Source: a virus. Taken from it: a stretch of DNA of 29,825 bases. How positions within the stretch are numbered: the first letter of the stretch is position 1; every line of letters begins with the position of its first letter. The notes beneath the pieces were generated by a model. That model worked only from the letters and a program-made list of their open reading frames with translations, did no database searches and was not told where the DNA came from. The stretch is from the IMG/VR virus record IMGVR_UViG_3300000545_000002, positions 1 through 29,825 of that record; one strand, 5' to 3'. A program made the position numbers and the translations under genes. Below are positions 16,496 through 23,028 of this stretch, in pieces.

Positions 16496-16683
16496 GCTGT
16501 GCCTCCTCGGGCGCGTGCCATTCGTTTGAGCAGCTCTGCATAGCAATCCTCGCAGAGCGTTGCGTCGGTAGGTTTCTTCGGAGAGCCGAAGTGCTTAGCG
16601 CGCTCTGCAAGCGCGTCTGCTTCAGACCAGTCGTCGTGCAGGCGGTAGGCGCGCTTGCACCAGTCGCAGAAGAAATAGCTCAC
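16492..16683 (-). CDS. 63-residue zinc-ribbon protein
   Basis: This short protein starts at GTG 16683 within the stop of its upstream neighbour (GTGA). It has CDWC at residues 6-9 and CEDC at 44-47, a textbook CxxC pair separated by 34 residues. Such small ribbons often bind DNA, RNA or a polymerase subunit. Function is unknown. It is coupled at both ends by 4-bp overlaps. Confidence 0.7.
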   Translation of the reverse strand: MSYFFCDWCKRAYRLHDDWSEADALAERAKHFGSPKKPTDATLCEDCYAELLKRMARARGGTA

Positions 16684-17081
16684 AGCGGGCCTCTATGCGC
16701 CCAGGGCTGCATCAGGATGATGCTGGAGGCCTGCGGGCCAAGACAGTTTAGGTCGAGGCGTTGCGAGTGCCCCGTTGAGCCGACCGCGTTGATCGCTACG
16801 TCTAGCGCGCGAGCAATCTCCTGCAGCTCTGCCTCTGTGGGCTCGGGATTGCTCGGCGTCACGACGTAGCTTGTTTTCTCGTCATCGCTGCCGTGCACAC
16901 GGTCGTCTCTGTAGTGCCGGAAGCGATAGCCGATTTTCCAGGGCTTGCCTGCAGGCCTGTACATCCACCCAAGCACGTCGAAGTGCTCGGTGCCTGCGTA
17001 CCAGACAGCGCGCACGAACGTATCCTCGTCGAGCACAATGAATGAGTTGTCTCGCAGCTCTGCTTCGTATTCGTCGGTCAT
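16680..17081 (-). CDS. Hypothetical protein (133 residues)
   Basis: A strong AAGGAGAG precedes the ATG at 17081. The protein is acidic at its start and has a compact beta-rich section (FIVLDEDTFVRAVWYAG; FDVLGWMYRPAGKPWKIGYR). A helix follows (EAELQEIARALDVAINAVG), then a hydrophobic C-terminus. No membrane segment or catalytic motif is evident. It is placed between two Cys-motif microproteins. Function not recognised. Confidence 0.6.
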   Translation of the reverse strand: MTDEYEAELRDNSFIVLDEDTFVRAVWYAGTEHFDVLGWMYRPAGKPWKIGYRFRHYRDDRVHGSDDEKTSYVVTPSNPEPTEAELQEIARALDVAINAVGSTGHSQRLDLNCLGPQASSIILMQPWAHRGPL

Positions 17082-17102
17082 AGCTCTCTCCTTGGTTGAG
17101 TG

Positions 17103-17264
17103 TCATGGGTCCACCGGGCAGGGCGGCAGGTCGCCCTCGTCGACGCCCAGCTCCCACTCGAAGTAGCAAATAGCGCAGTAGAGATCGGTGCTGTGCTGCG
17201 TGCCGTCTTCGTCCTCCCACTCGTCGTACGTCCAGTCGTGGCTCATCGCAGGTGTCGGGCTCAT
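17103..17264 (-). CDS. 53-residue acidic Cys-motif protein
   Basis: The short frame from ATG 17264 to TGA at 17105-17103 encodes an acidic protein with WTYDEWEDEDG and then YCAICYFEWELG and a late Cys-Pro. The CxxC plus third Cys suggests metal binding. The ATG overlaps the stop of the excisionase-like gene (ATGA) and has GGGAG upstream; an internal ATG six codons later is the alternative. Its inclusion in the chain of overlapping genes supports that it is real. Confidence 0.6.
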   Translation of the reverse strand: MSPTPAMSHDWTYDEWEDEDGTQHSTDLYCAICYFEWELGVDEGDLPPCPVDP

Positions 17265-17530
17265 GGCTGGTGCAGCTCCCTTGCGCGCAGCCAGTCGATC
17301 ACAGCTGCACGCGGTATGAGGATCGGAGAGCCGCCGCGCCCAGTGTGCGACTGCACCGCGCGCAGCGTTCCATCTCGGCAGTGCCTGCGCACCGTCTCAG
17401 GAGCTAGGCGCAGCACCGCTGCTGCCTCCTCGATCGTGAGCAGAGGCGCCAGGTCCTGATAGATATCTTTCAACCACGGGGCCATTGCAGGCGTGCGCTC
17501 TGTGGACATAGGCGCGTGGGCATAGCGCAT
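17261..17530 (-). CDS. Excisionase-like helix-turn-helix protein
   Basis: This protein has 89 residues from ATG 17530. Residues about 31-75 form a MerR/HTH_17-type winged helix (LLTIEEAAAVLRLAPETVRR, HCRDGTLRAV, then ILIPRAAVIDWLRA), as in recombination directionality factors and small regulators. It is the first gene of the leftward operon and lies divergent to the integrase across the putative attachment region, where an excisionase is commonly found. No good ribosome site precedes any start; internal ATGs at 17509 and 17485 are possible and keep the domain. It may also regulate its own operon. Confidence 0.75.
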   Translation of the reverse strand: MRYAHAPMSTERTPAMAPWLKDIYQDLAPLLTIEEAAAVLRLAPETVRRHCRDGTLRAVQSHTGRGGSPILIPRAAVIDWLRARELHQP

Positions 17531-17677
17531 GGATGCAATCCAAATCTACAAGCAACGCGTACCCCGCGAGAGATAGGTGCTACCCGTGAGCACGCTGTGT
17601 GCGCCTGCAGATAGCTCCGCTTAGCCTGCGCATGTCAGCAGCAAAGGCCCGCGAGAGAACGAGTGCGCACGTCAGCA

Positions 17678-17696
17678 GCGCTGCACAACGCAGCGC
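17678..17696. repeat. 7-bp inverted repeat, candidate crossover core
   Basis: GCGCTGC and GCAGCGC flank ACAAC. Inverted arms separated by a few bases resemble the core-type sites of tyrosine recombinases. The position between the excisionase-like and integrase genes makes it a candidate attP core, but any palindromic operator could look the same. Confidence 0.35.
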
Positions 17697-17755
17697 ACAT
17701 GTACCCCGCAGAAACGTGTGTTTAGGGGTTTACTTGTCTCGTTGCTTTGGGTAGC

Positions 17756-17769
17756 AAGTGCGCGCACTT
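17756..17769. promoter_or_regulatory. Perfect 14-bp palindrome upstream of integrase
   Basis: AAGTGCGCGCACTT is identical to its reverse complement. It lies about 185 bp upstream of the chosen integrase start and abuts a TATCTC half-site. It is a likely protein-binding site, perhaps for a repressor or the integrase itself. Confidence 0.5.
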
Positions 17770-17952
17770 ATCTCTCTCGTGCTACTGCTCCACCATGCAG
17801 CTAGTGCACGTGAGATATGCCTGCTAGGATACGGCCTTTGGACACGAAAACAGCGGGTGAACGCAATAAGCCTCGTGCGACATATCAACGGATATCTACG
17901 ACGTTCAACCCCAAAACATGTGCAAAGCAATGTGCACCCCAGGAGACACAGA

Positions 17953-19497
17953 ATGAGCCCAAAACACGCAAAGCAGCGTTCTCAGCACCCAGGCGTGCTT
18001 GTGATACGCCCGACAGCAGCGCGCCCGTACTACGCGCTGCGCTACACGGACCCCGCCACAGGCACGTCCAGGCAGCCCAGGCTGGACGTAGCCTCCGAGC
18101 ACGAGGCAGAGCAGGCAGCGCTCCAGCTCGTGGAAGGCCTGCGAGCGCAGAGGGCAAGCTCTGCAGCGCCCACCGCAGCTCCAGCCCCGAGAGCGCCTGC
18201 TAGGGTCCGCCCCGAGTCTAAGACAAAGGGCGTCGTCATCATCAAGCCCAGGCCGGGGCGCTCGTTCTACGCGCTGCGCTACACCGACCCGAGCACAGGC
18301 AGAGGCCGCGAGCCCAGACTGCCGGGCGTGACGACGCTGGAGGCCGCCGAAGCTGCAGCGCAGACGCTGTCGCGCACGCTGCTGCGCCGGCAGCTCGAAG
18401 TAACGCTCGCAGGCGGGCGGGAGTTCGCCGGCACGACCTGCAGCATCCGCGAGGAGGTCAGCACGTACCTCGCCGCTGTCGGGCGCAAAGTGTCCCGACG
18501 CGGCAGGCGCACAAGCCCCATCACGCTGCGTCGCTACCGCGACGGGCTCACAGAGTTTGCAGACTGGTGCGAGCGTCGCGGCGTGCTGCAGCTCGGCGGC
18601 CTGTCACGCGGATTGCTCGCCGACTGGCTTGTCTCTCGGCAAGAAAAGCTTGCGCACGGGCACGCGCGCGAGCCGTCCAGCGTCAACCAGGAGGTCAAGC
18701 CTATACGCCAGATGCTGATTGCAGCAGCTGTCGCTGGGCGCTTTGTGCACCTGTCTGGCGACGCTCTGCGCGGCGCACTCGGAAGGCTGGTGCAGCCTGC
18801 GCCCAAACCACGCTGCTACAGGACGGCAGAGATAAAGGCGATCTTCGAAGCCGCGTTCGCTTACGACGACTCGCCAAAGCGCAAGCGCAGCACGCCGCCG
18901 ATGGCGCCCGTCGTCGCAGTAGCGTTGCTCTCAGGCATGCGACGCGGCGAGCTAGCTACGCTGCAGTGCCACGAGGTGGTGTTCGATCATCCATCAGAGT
19001 ACGACGAAGCGAGTACGGGGCTAGACGTGATCCGTCTGCCTGCAGCAAAGACCAAGACGCACGAACCCCGCGACGTCGAGATGGGCACGCACACGAAAGA
19101 GGACGGGCGCGTTGTGCCCAGATACTCCCCGCTGCTTGCGGAGCTGATGCGCGCACTGACATCCGGGCGCAAGCACGGCTACGAGCGCGTGCTGCGCACC
19201 GGCTACCAGGCGATGGGAGACAAGGCCAAGAAGCTCATCAAGCTCGGGGCGCCTGCAGACTTCCAGATGAAAGACCTGCGCTCCACGTGCGCTACATACC
19301 AGTCTCCGCTACCGGGCAACGCCAAGGCTAAGGCAGCTCGCATGGGGCACACGCTGGCGGTTGCTGACATGCACTACTTGGCAATCCCAGGCGGCACGCC
19401 CACTGAGGCGCCAGACCTTGAGACTGTGATGAAGTGCGCGGAGCAAGTGCGCGAAGTCATCCGGCGCGTACTGCAGAGCAAGGTGGTGCGTTCATGA
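17953..19497 (+). CDS. int: Tyrosine recombinase (phage integrase) with duplicated N-terminal arm domain
   Basis: This protein has 514 residues from ATG 17953, chosen because AGGAG lies just upstream; the open frame to 17758 has no such site. The catalytic core shows Arg330 (GMRRGEL), Lys366/368 in the hairpin, KDLRSTCATY with Arg443, MGHT with His466 and HY with the nucleophile Tyr475. The usual His of HxxR is Lys440. Residues 14-66 and 93-146 are two copies of one module (YYALRYTDPATGTSRQPRL, FYALRYTDPSTGRGREPRL), probably DNA-binding arms, joined by an Ala/Pro linker. A SAM-like core-binding domain spans about 160-270. It would insert the phage into the host chromosome. The stop overlaps the next ATG. 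Confidence 0.92.
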   Translation: MSPKHAKQRSQHPGVLVIRPTAARPYYALRYTDPATGTSRQPRLDVASEHEAEQAALQLVEGLRAQRASSAAPTAAPAPRAPARVRPESKTKGVVIIKPRPGRSFYALRYTDPSTGRGREPRLPGVTTLEAAEAAAQTLSRTLLRRQLEVTLAGGREFAGTTCSIREEVSTYLAAVGRKVSRRGRRTSPITLRRYRDGLTEFADWCERRGVLQLGGLSRGLLADWLVSRQEKLAHGHAREPSSVNQEVKPIRQMLIAAAVAGRFVHLSGDALRGALGRLVQPAPKPRCYRTAEIKAIFEAAFAYDDSPKRKRSTPPMAPVVAVALLSGMRRGELATLQCHEVVFDHPSEYDEASTGLDVIRLPAAKTKTHEPRDVEMGTHTKEDGRVVPRYSPLLAELMRALTSGRKHGYERVLRTGYQAMGDKAKKLIKLGAPADFQMKDLRSTCATYQSPLPGNAKAKAARMGHTLAVADMHYLAIPGGTPTEAPDLETVMKCAEQVREVIRRVLQSKVVRS

Positions 19498-19898
19498 AAG
19501 GCAAGCGCAATCTGGACCGGCGCGGCCTCCACCACGGACGACTGCAGCAGGAGCTGCGGGCGTTCACGCACCCGGCGCAATCCTATCCCCACGGTCGCTA
19601 CGCGTACACGGAAGGCGTGCGGTACCTCGCAGAGCGCATAGACGCGTACTGGCTGATCGACGCCATCCTGTCTCTCCAGCTCGAGCCCCGCGTTGCGAAG
19701 CACGCGGCGCAGAACTGGATGCTACGAAGCTCTGGCGGCGACGACTGCTGGTCGCTGCACGCAGCAACAATCGACGATCGTTACTGCGTTTACGCGGAGA
19801 GCATCGAGTGGAAGTGCTTCCCGATGCCAGACACGCTGCTCTGCTTCGCTGACTGCACGCTAATGCTCGCCAGCGAATACAAAGGACCCCGCTCATGA
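19494..19898 (+). CDS. DUF6876-like protein, copy 1
   Basis: This 134-residue protein starts at ATG 19494 inside the integrase stop (ATGA), so it is probably co-translated with it. The block YTEGVRYLAERIDAYWLIDA, followed by a variable middle and a C-terminal CTLMLASEY, fits the family I recall as DUF6876, found in phages and integrative elements. The middle has NWMLRSSGGDDCWSLHAAT and YAESIEWKCFPMPDTLLCFA. Copy 2 follows with the same plan. The biochemical role of the family is not known to me; linkage to integrases suggests an accessory or anti-host function, which is inference. Confidence 0.7.
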   Translation: MKGKRNLDRRGLHHGRLQQELRAFTHPAQSYPHGRYAYTEGVRYLAERIDAYWLIDAILSLQLEPRVAKHAAQNWMLRSSGGDDCWSLHAATIDDRYCVYAESIEWKCFPMPDTLLCFADCTLMLASEYKGPRS

Positions 19899-20287
19899 CC
19901 GACAAGCCCACGGCGACCGAGCTCGAAGCAGAGCTGCAGAACTTCACCGGGTCGCAAACGTTCTACAGGCACGCACTGCTCCGCAGCTGCGTCTACACCG
20001 AAGGCGTGCAGCACCTCGCAGAGCGCGCGCAAGCGCACTGGCTTGTGGACGCCATTGTCTCGCACCAGCTGACGCCGAGCGTTGCTGCAGAGGCGTTCCA
20101 GGTGTGGACGCTGCAGCAGCTGCAGGCAGACATCGTCACGGGAGCTGCAGGCGCCTGGGTGCTCTCCTGCGAGGACGGCAACGGCAAGGCAGTAGCAGCG
20201 CAGGAGATCGGCTGGAGCACGTTCCCGCTGCAGCGCATACAGCTGTGGTTCGTGGACTGCACGCTGCTCCTGCCGTCAGAATACTGA
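19895..20287 (+). CDS. DUF6876-like protein, copy 2
   Basis: This 130-residue protein starts 4 bp inside copy 1. LQNFTGSQTFYRHALLRS, YTEGVQHLAERAQAHWLVDA and the ending LWFVDCTLLLPSEY match copy 1 at equivalent places, and the middle (AGAWVLSCEDGNGKAVAAQE, IGWSTFPLQRIQLW) is closer to the usual family form. The two copies are well diverged, so duplication is old or they were acquired separately. A strong terminator follows 38 bp after the stop, closing the integrase operon. Confidence 0.75.
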   Translation: MTDKPTATELEAELQNFTGSQTFYRHALLRSCVYTEGVQHLAERAQAHWLVDAIVSHQLTPSVAAEAFQVWTLQQLQADIVTGAAGAWVLSCEDGNGKAVAAQEIGWSTFPLQRIQLWFVDCTLLLPSEY

Positions 20288-20325
20288 CAGCGTGCAGGGC
20301 CCACAGAGGCGACACTGCAGAACGC

Positions 20326-20370
20326 AAAACCCCCGCTAACGCTGCATGCGTTAGCGGGGGTTTTCTTTTT
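20326..20370 (+). terminator. Strong rho-independent terminator, probably bidirectional
   Basis: Perfect 17-bp arms at 20326-20342 and 20348-20364 (AAAACCCCCGCTAACGC and its complement) surround a TGCAT loop, followed by TTTTCTTTTT on the plus strand. It ends the integrase operon. On the minus strand the stem also closes with four U residues, so it can end the convergent early operon whose last stop is at 20381. Confidence 0.95.
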
Positions 20371-20380
20371 GGCGCAGGCC

Positions 20381-20557
20381 CTACTCGCTTTCGGGGTGCG
20401 GCTGGCCTGCGTAGTGCGCTCGGCATTCGTGCCAGGTGTCTAGGTCGGAAAGTATCCAGCCGTGCCCTCTGCAGGCGCAGGTCTCGGCCGGCCGATCGAC
20501 GTCTTGGTTGGCGTCGAAGTTTGCGTAGTAGCTCTCGTATTCCGACGAGGCGCTCAT
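20381..20557 (-). CDS. 58-residue Cys/His-motif protein
   Basis: The short frame runs from ATG 20557, inside the stop of the H1-like gene (ATGA), to TAG at 20383-20381. It encodes an acidic protein with the cluster ETCACRGHGW and then WHECRAHY, giving a CxC plus Cys/His arrangement that could bind zinc. The overlap with its neighbour and the clean end just before the terminator support it being a gene. Function unknown. Confidence 0.62.
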   Translation of the reverse strand: MSASSEYESYYANFDANQDVDRPAETCACRGHGWILSDLDTWHECRAHYAGQPHPESE

Positions 20558-21366
20558 GACGCCACCGCCGTCTTTTCCTCGTCCGTGAGGGCAACGCGCA
20601 GGACCGAGAGGTCTGCGTCCGAACCGGAGGCACGCAGGAACGTGCTGACGCGTGCAAGCGCCATGCGGGTGGTGGAGAGCGCAAGGCCCTGCCGCTCGAA
20701 GTGCTTGCGGTAGGCCGCGAGGGTCGCGGTGTCTACTTTGCCCGTGACCGGGGGCTTCGACGCGAGGCAGTAGTCGATGAACGCGCCCACCGGGCGACGC
20801 AGGCCGTTGACGTAGGCAGGAGAGAAGGCCTTCGAGCTGTCGGCCAACCAGCGCAGGTACGTGCTGCGCAGGTCGGTCGCCTTCGGGGCCTTGCCGGCGA
20901 CTGCTTCGAGCACGTCCGCAGCGTCCACGGCGGACGTGCTAGGCGCCTTCGGAGCCTTGGGCGCCTTCGGGGCCTTGGAGGCCTTAGGCGCTGCAGCTGC
21001 AGGCGCTGTAGGAGCTGCAGGAGCTGCCTTGGGGGCCTTGCTCTTGGAGGCCTTCGGGGCAGGAGCTGCAGCAGCAGCAAGCGCCTCGTGGGCAGCCTGC
21101 AGCTCTGCAGCCTTGGCAGCCTTGCGCGCTGCAGCGTCCGCCTTGGGCGTAGCGCGGAGGTGCACAACGGGCGCTGCAAGCGCTGCAGGCGCTGCAGCTG
21201 CAGCTTTCAGCATCGCGGCCTCGAGCCGGATGCCTGCCTGCACCTTGGTCAGCATCGCGACCAACTTGCGGTCGCCGCGCGCTGCTGCCTCTTCGATCGC
21301 GCGCTCTTGCGCCTTGCCGTTGCTGCTGACTGACTTCGTGGACTTGTTCGACTTCGTGTTTGACAT
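20554..21366 (-). CDS. Histone H1-like Ala/Lys/Pro protein fused to a recombinase core-binding-like domain
   Basis: This 270-residue protein has three parts. Residues 1-50 are Ser/Lys-rich and helical. Residues about 50-150 are an Ala/Pro/Lys tract with KAPKAPKAPKAP repeats, like bacterial histone H1-like proteins. Residues about 164-260 (TDLRSTYLRWLADSSKAFSP, FIDYCLASKPPVTGKVDTAT, LAAYRKHFERQGLALSTTRM) resemble the helical SAM-like N-terminal domain of tyrosine recombinases but without a catalytic domain. It probably binds DNA, as an architectural protein or as a modifier of integrase action; this is inference. It has a 170-bp upstream gap, so it probably has its own promoter. Confidence 0.65.
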   Translation of the reverse strand: MSNTKSNKSTKSVSSNGKAQERAIEEAAARGDRKLVAMLTKVQAGIRLEAAMLKAAAAAPAALAAPVVHLRATPKADAAARKAAKAAELQAAHEALAAAAAPAPKASKSKAPKAAPAAPTAPAAAAPKASKAPKAPKAPKAPSTSAVDAADVLEAVAGKAPKATDLRSTYLRWLADSSKAFSPAYVNGLRRPVGAFIDYCLASKPPVTGKVDTATLAAYRKHFERQGLALSTTRMALARVSTFLRASGSDADLSVLRVALTDEEKTAVAS

Positions 21367-21536
21367 CTGGGTTACTGCTTTCTTTCTTTCGTGGCGTTGA
21401 CGTGACTCCCCAAACGTACGGATGGCTGCAGTTTCCTCCAGCGACTCATGTCGTTTTGTCAGCGAACTGGGAATATATCTCGCGTGAGTGCACTAGACCG
21501 CCTCGCAAGTTTTCCCAGCTCTACCAGTTCTGCCGC
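21367..21536 (-). promoter_or_regulatory. 170-bp gene-free stretch upstream of the H1-like gene
   Basis: No gene was seen. On the minus strand a purine-rich GAAAGAAAGAAAG near 21375-21392 can serve as ribosome site for the H1-like gene. TATATT around 21473-21478 (complement) is a possible -10 box but lacks a good -35. The plus-strand TATCTC at 21476-21481 resembles half of the operator found at 28067-28080. A separate, repressible promoter is plausible. Confidence 0.4.
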
Positions 21537-22313
21537 TCACAGCTGCGCGCGCTCCCAAACCGCTGGTCGATTGTTCCACAGCTGCAGGTCTTTTCTCTGC
21601 CGATAGCCTGCGTCGACGAGCGTTGCGTTGAACGCCCTAGACGCAGTCGCCCCATCGACTTGCGCCCCATCGACTGCGTAGCTCGGGAAGTGCCCGATAC
21701 TCGGTGATGTAAACGTGTTCGCAATGACTAACAGACGCGGTCTGCGCGCAAGCACCTCGCGCAAGTGCTCGATCGGCGCAGCCCAGTGCTCAAAGTATTC
21801 AGAGGCAAACACCGCATCGACTGTCTCCACCTCTGCAATGTTGGCGCAGAGGTCGAAGCTGTAGCTCGCCGCCATCGAGAGGCAGAGCTTGCCTTGCTCC
21901 CCGACCAGCACGTTCGTGCCGCACACGCGCGCTGCAGGCGCCATCTGGCTGAGCGCTGCAGTCGAGTAGCCTGTGCCGCACCCCAGGTCGACAATGCTCT
22001 TAGCGCCTGCAAACACACCTGCCTTGTCCAGCTCGCGCAGGTACTTGCGGCTGTAGGTAGCCCAGCAATACCAGACCTCTGCAAGATAGACCGGGCGCTC
22101 GTAGACGCTGTAATCAGGCGCGCCGGCAGCGATGGACGCGTACCACTCTGCCTGCAGCACCCCCAGGGCAGGCTGCACCTGGGGGTGAATGCGTATGGCG
22201 TCGTCAGCGATCAAGCAGATCGCCCTAGCGCGCCGCTCCCCGAGCAGCGGCGTGAGCCTCGTGAAGTACTCGTGCAGTGCTTTACGGGGAGAGGCGGCTA
22301 GGACGTTTCTCAT
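21537..22313 (-). CDS. Class I SAM-dependent methyltransferase
   Basis: This 258-residue protein has motif I of class I methyltransferases at residues 107-116 (SIVDLGCGTGYST), a motif II/III-like stretch (ARVCGTNVLVGEQGKLCLSM) and VDAVFASEYFEHWAAPIEHL in the position of the post-IV helix. No DNA-methylase catalytic box (DPPY, NPPY or PCQ) was seen, so DNA base methylation is not supported; a small molecule, sugar or protein substrate is more likely. It lies in the early operon and overlaps its upstream neighbour by 4 bp. An extra N-terminal helical domain (residues 1-85) may recognise the substrate. Confidence 0.75.
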   Translation of the reverse strand: MRNVLAASPRKALHEYFTRLTPLLGERRARAICLIADDAIRIHPQVQPALGVLQAEWYASIAAGAPDYSVYERPVYLAEVWYCWATYSRKYLRELDKAGVFAGAKSIVDLGCGTGYSTAALSQMAPAARVCGTNVLVGEQGKLCLSMAASYSFDLCANIAEVETVDAVFASEYFEHWAAPIEHLREVLARRPRLLVIANTFTSPSIGHFPSYAVDGAQVDGATASRAFNATLVDAGYRQRKDLQLWNNRPAVWERAQL

Positions 22314-22528
22314 GGCTGCGCAGGGCCTCCGAGCAGCGCGCGCACTGCAGCGTCTTTCGACTCCAGCAGCTTGCGCAGAGCAACCGTGCGCTCAGGGCTG
22401 CGCGGGAGCGTCAGCACCATCACGTTCGCCATGTCAGCGAACGGTTTCGACACCTCTGCGAGCGGCGCAGGTAGGTGGTCGTACTTGAAGAACTGGATAA
22501 TCCACTCGGGTCTGTTCTCTACGCTCAT
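22310..22528 (-). CDS. Conserved small phage protein (72 residues)
   Basis: The sequence PEWIIQFFKYDHLPAPLAEV, SKPFADMANVM and LPRSPERTVALRKLLESKDA matches a small protein I recall from many unrelated tailed phages, often in early operons. It has no catalytic residue pattern. The role is not known to me. It overlaps both neighbours by 4 bp. Confidence 0.75.
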   Translation of the reverse strand: MSVENRPEWIIQFFKYDHLPAPLAEVSKPFADMANVMVLTLPRSPERTVALRKLLESKDAAVRALLGGPAQP

Positions 22529-23028
22529 GTCTTGTTTCCCTCTGTGATGCTGACCACTGCGGCCAGCTTGCGTTTCAACTCCGTGAGTTCTGCTGCGACG
22601 GCGTCTGCAAGCTTGATTGTTGCGGCTGCGTCGCGGCGCAGCTCCTGCTCGAACGCCGTGCGCTCCTGCACGTGAGCGCGCATGCGCTGCGCTATCTCGT
22701 TTCCCATCTCAAGCCACGCTGCGACGTCGTCCTTCGGCGGCTCGGGAGCAGCTGCAAGCGCCTGCTCGAGCGCTGCGACTGTCGCGTCTTTCAAGAGCCT
22801 CACCTCCGAGAACGGCGGCGGCGGCTTGCGCGTCTCGTCCTCTACGCGCGTCACCTGCTTGAAGAGCACTGTTGCTGGCAGGCCTGGCTTGTCTTGATAG
22901 TCCACGCGCACTGCTGCGCGCAGCACTTCGAGCACGCGCGCCTTGCGTGGGTGCGGCCCGTGCCCTGTCACGAGCACGTCGTCGCCGCGCTGCAGCTGAT
23001 CGCGGAACGCCCTGAGCTTGTCGTTCAT
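22525..23028 (-). CDS. Hypothetical protein: SH3/KOW-like start and coiled-coil end
   Basis: This protein has 167 residues from ATG 23028, which overlaps the preceding stop; an open frame extends to 23148 but would lie inside that gene. Residues 1-65 are beta-rich (DDVLVTGHGPHPRKARVLEV, RAAVRVDYQDKPGLPATVLF) like a KOW or SH3 barrel. Residues 75-160 are charged and helical, probably a coiled coil (RMRAHVQERTAFEQELRRDA). No family was recognised. Confidence 0.6.
   Translation of the reverse strand: MNDKLRAFRDQLQRGDDVLVTGHGPHPRKARVLEVLRAAVRVDYQDKPGLPATVLFKQVTRVEDETRKPPPPFSEVRLLKDATVAALEQALAAAPEPPKDDVAAWLEMGNEIAQRMRAHVQERTAFEQELRRDAAATIKLADAVAAELTELKRKLAAVVSITEGNKT

Larger units (their letters stand above)
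17531..17952. promoter_or_regulatory. Int/xis-like divergent control region, candidate attP
   Basis: This stretch of about 420 bp between the excisionase-like gene and the chosen integrase start contains no convincing gene. It contains three related CCCGC-plus-purine sites (gtaccccgcgagagata at 17559, ggcccgcgagagaac at 17646, gtaccccgcagaaac at 17701), which could be arm or excisionase sites. A 7-bp inverted repeat lies at 17678-17696, a perfect 14-bp palindrome at 17756-17769, and TATCTC half-sites at 17570-17575 (complement), 17769-17774 and 17812-17817 (complement). No clear sigma-70 promoter was identified by eye. An attachment core cannot be proven without a host junction. Confidence 0.5.

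Noticed and set aside
17758-17952. N-terminal extension of the integrase to 17758
   Set aside because: It lacks a ribosome site, its residues look random, and it covers palindromic control sequence; ATG 17953 has AGGAG upstream.
20861-21400. 179-residue Ala-rich plus-strand frame opposite the H1-like gene
   Set aside because: It is a mirror of the repetitive Ala/Lys/Pro coding region and has no independent support.
21537-22313. DNA cytosine or adenine methylase completing the hypermodification pathway
   Set aside because: The methyltransferase has motif I but no DPPY/NPPY or PCQ-type DNA-methylase box, so a DNA substrate is not supported.
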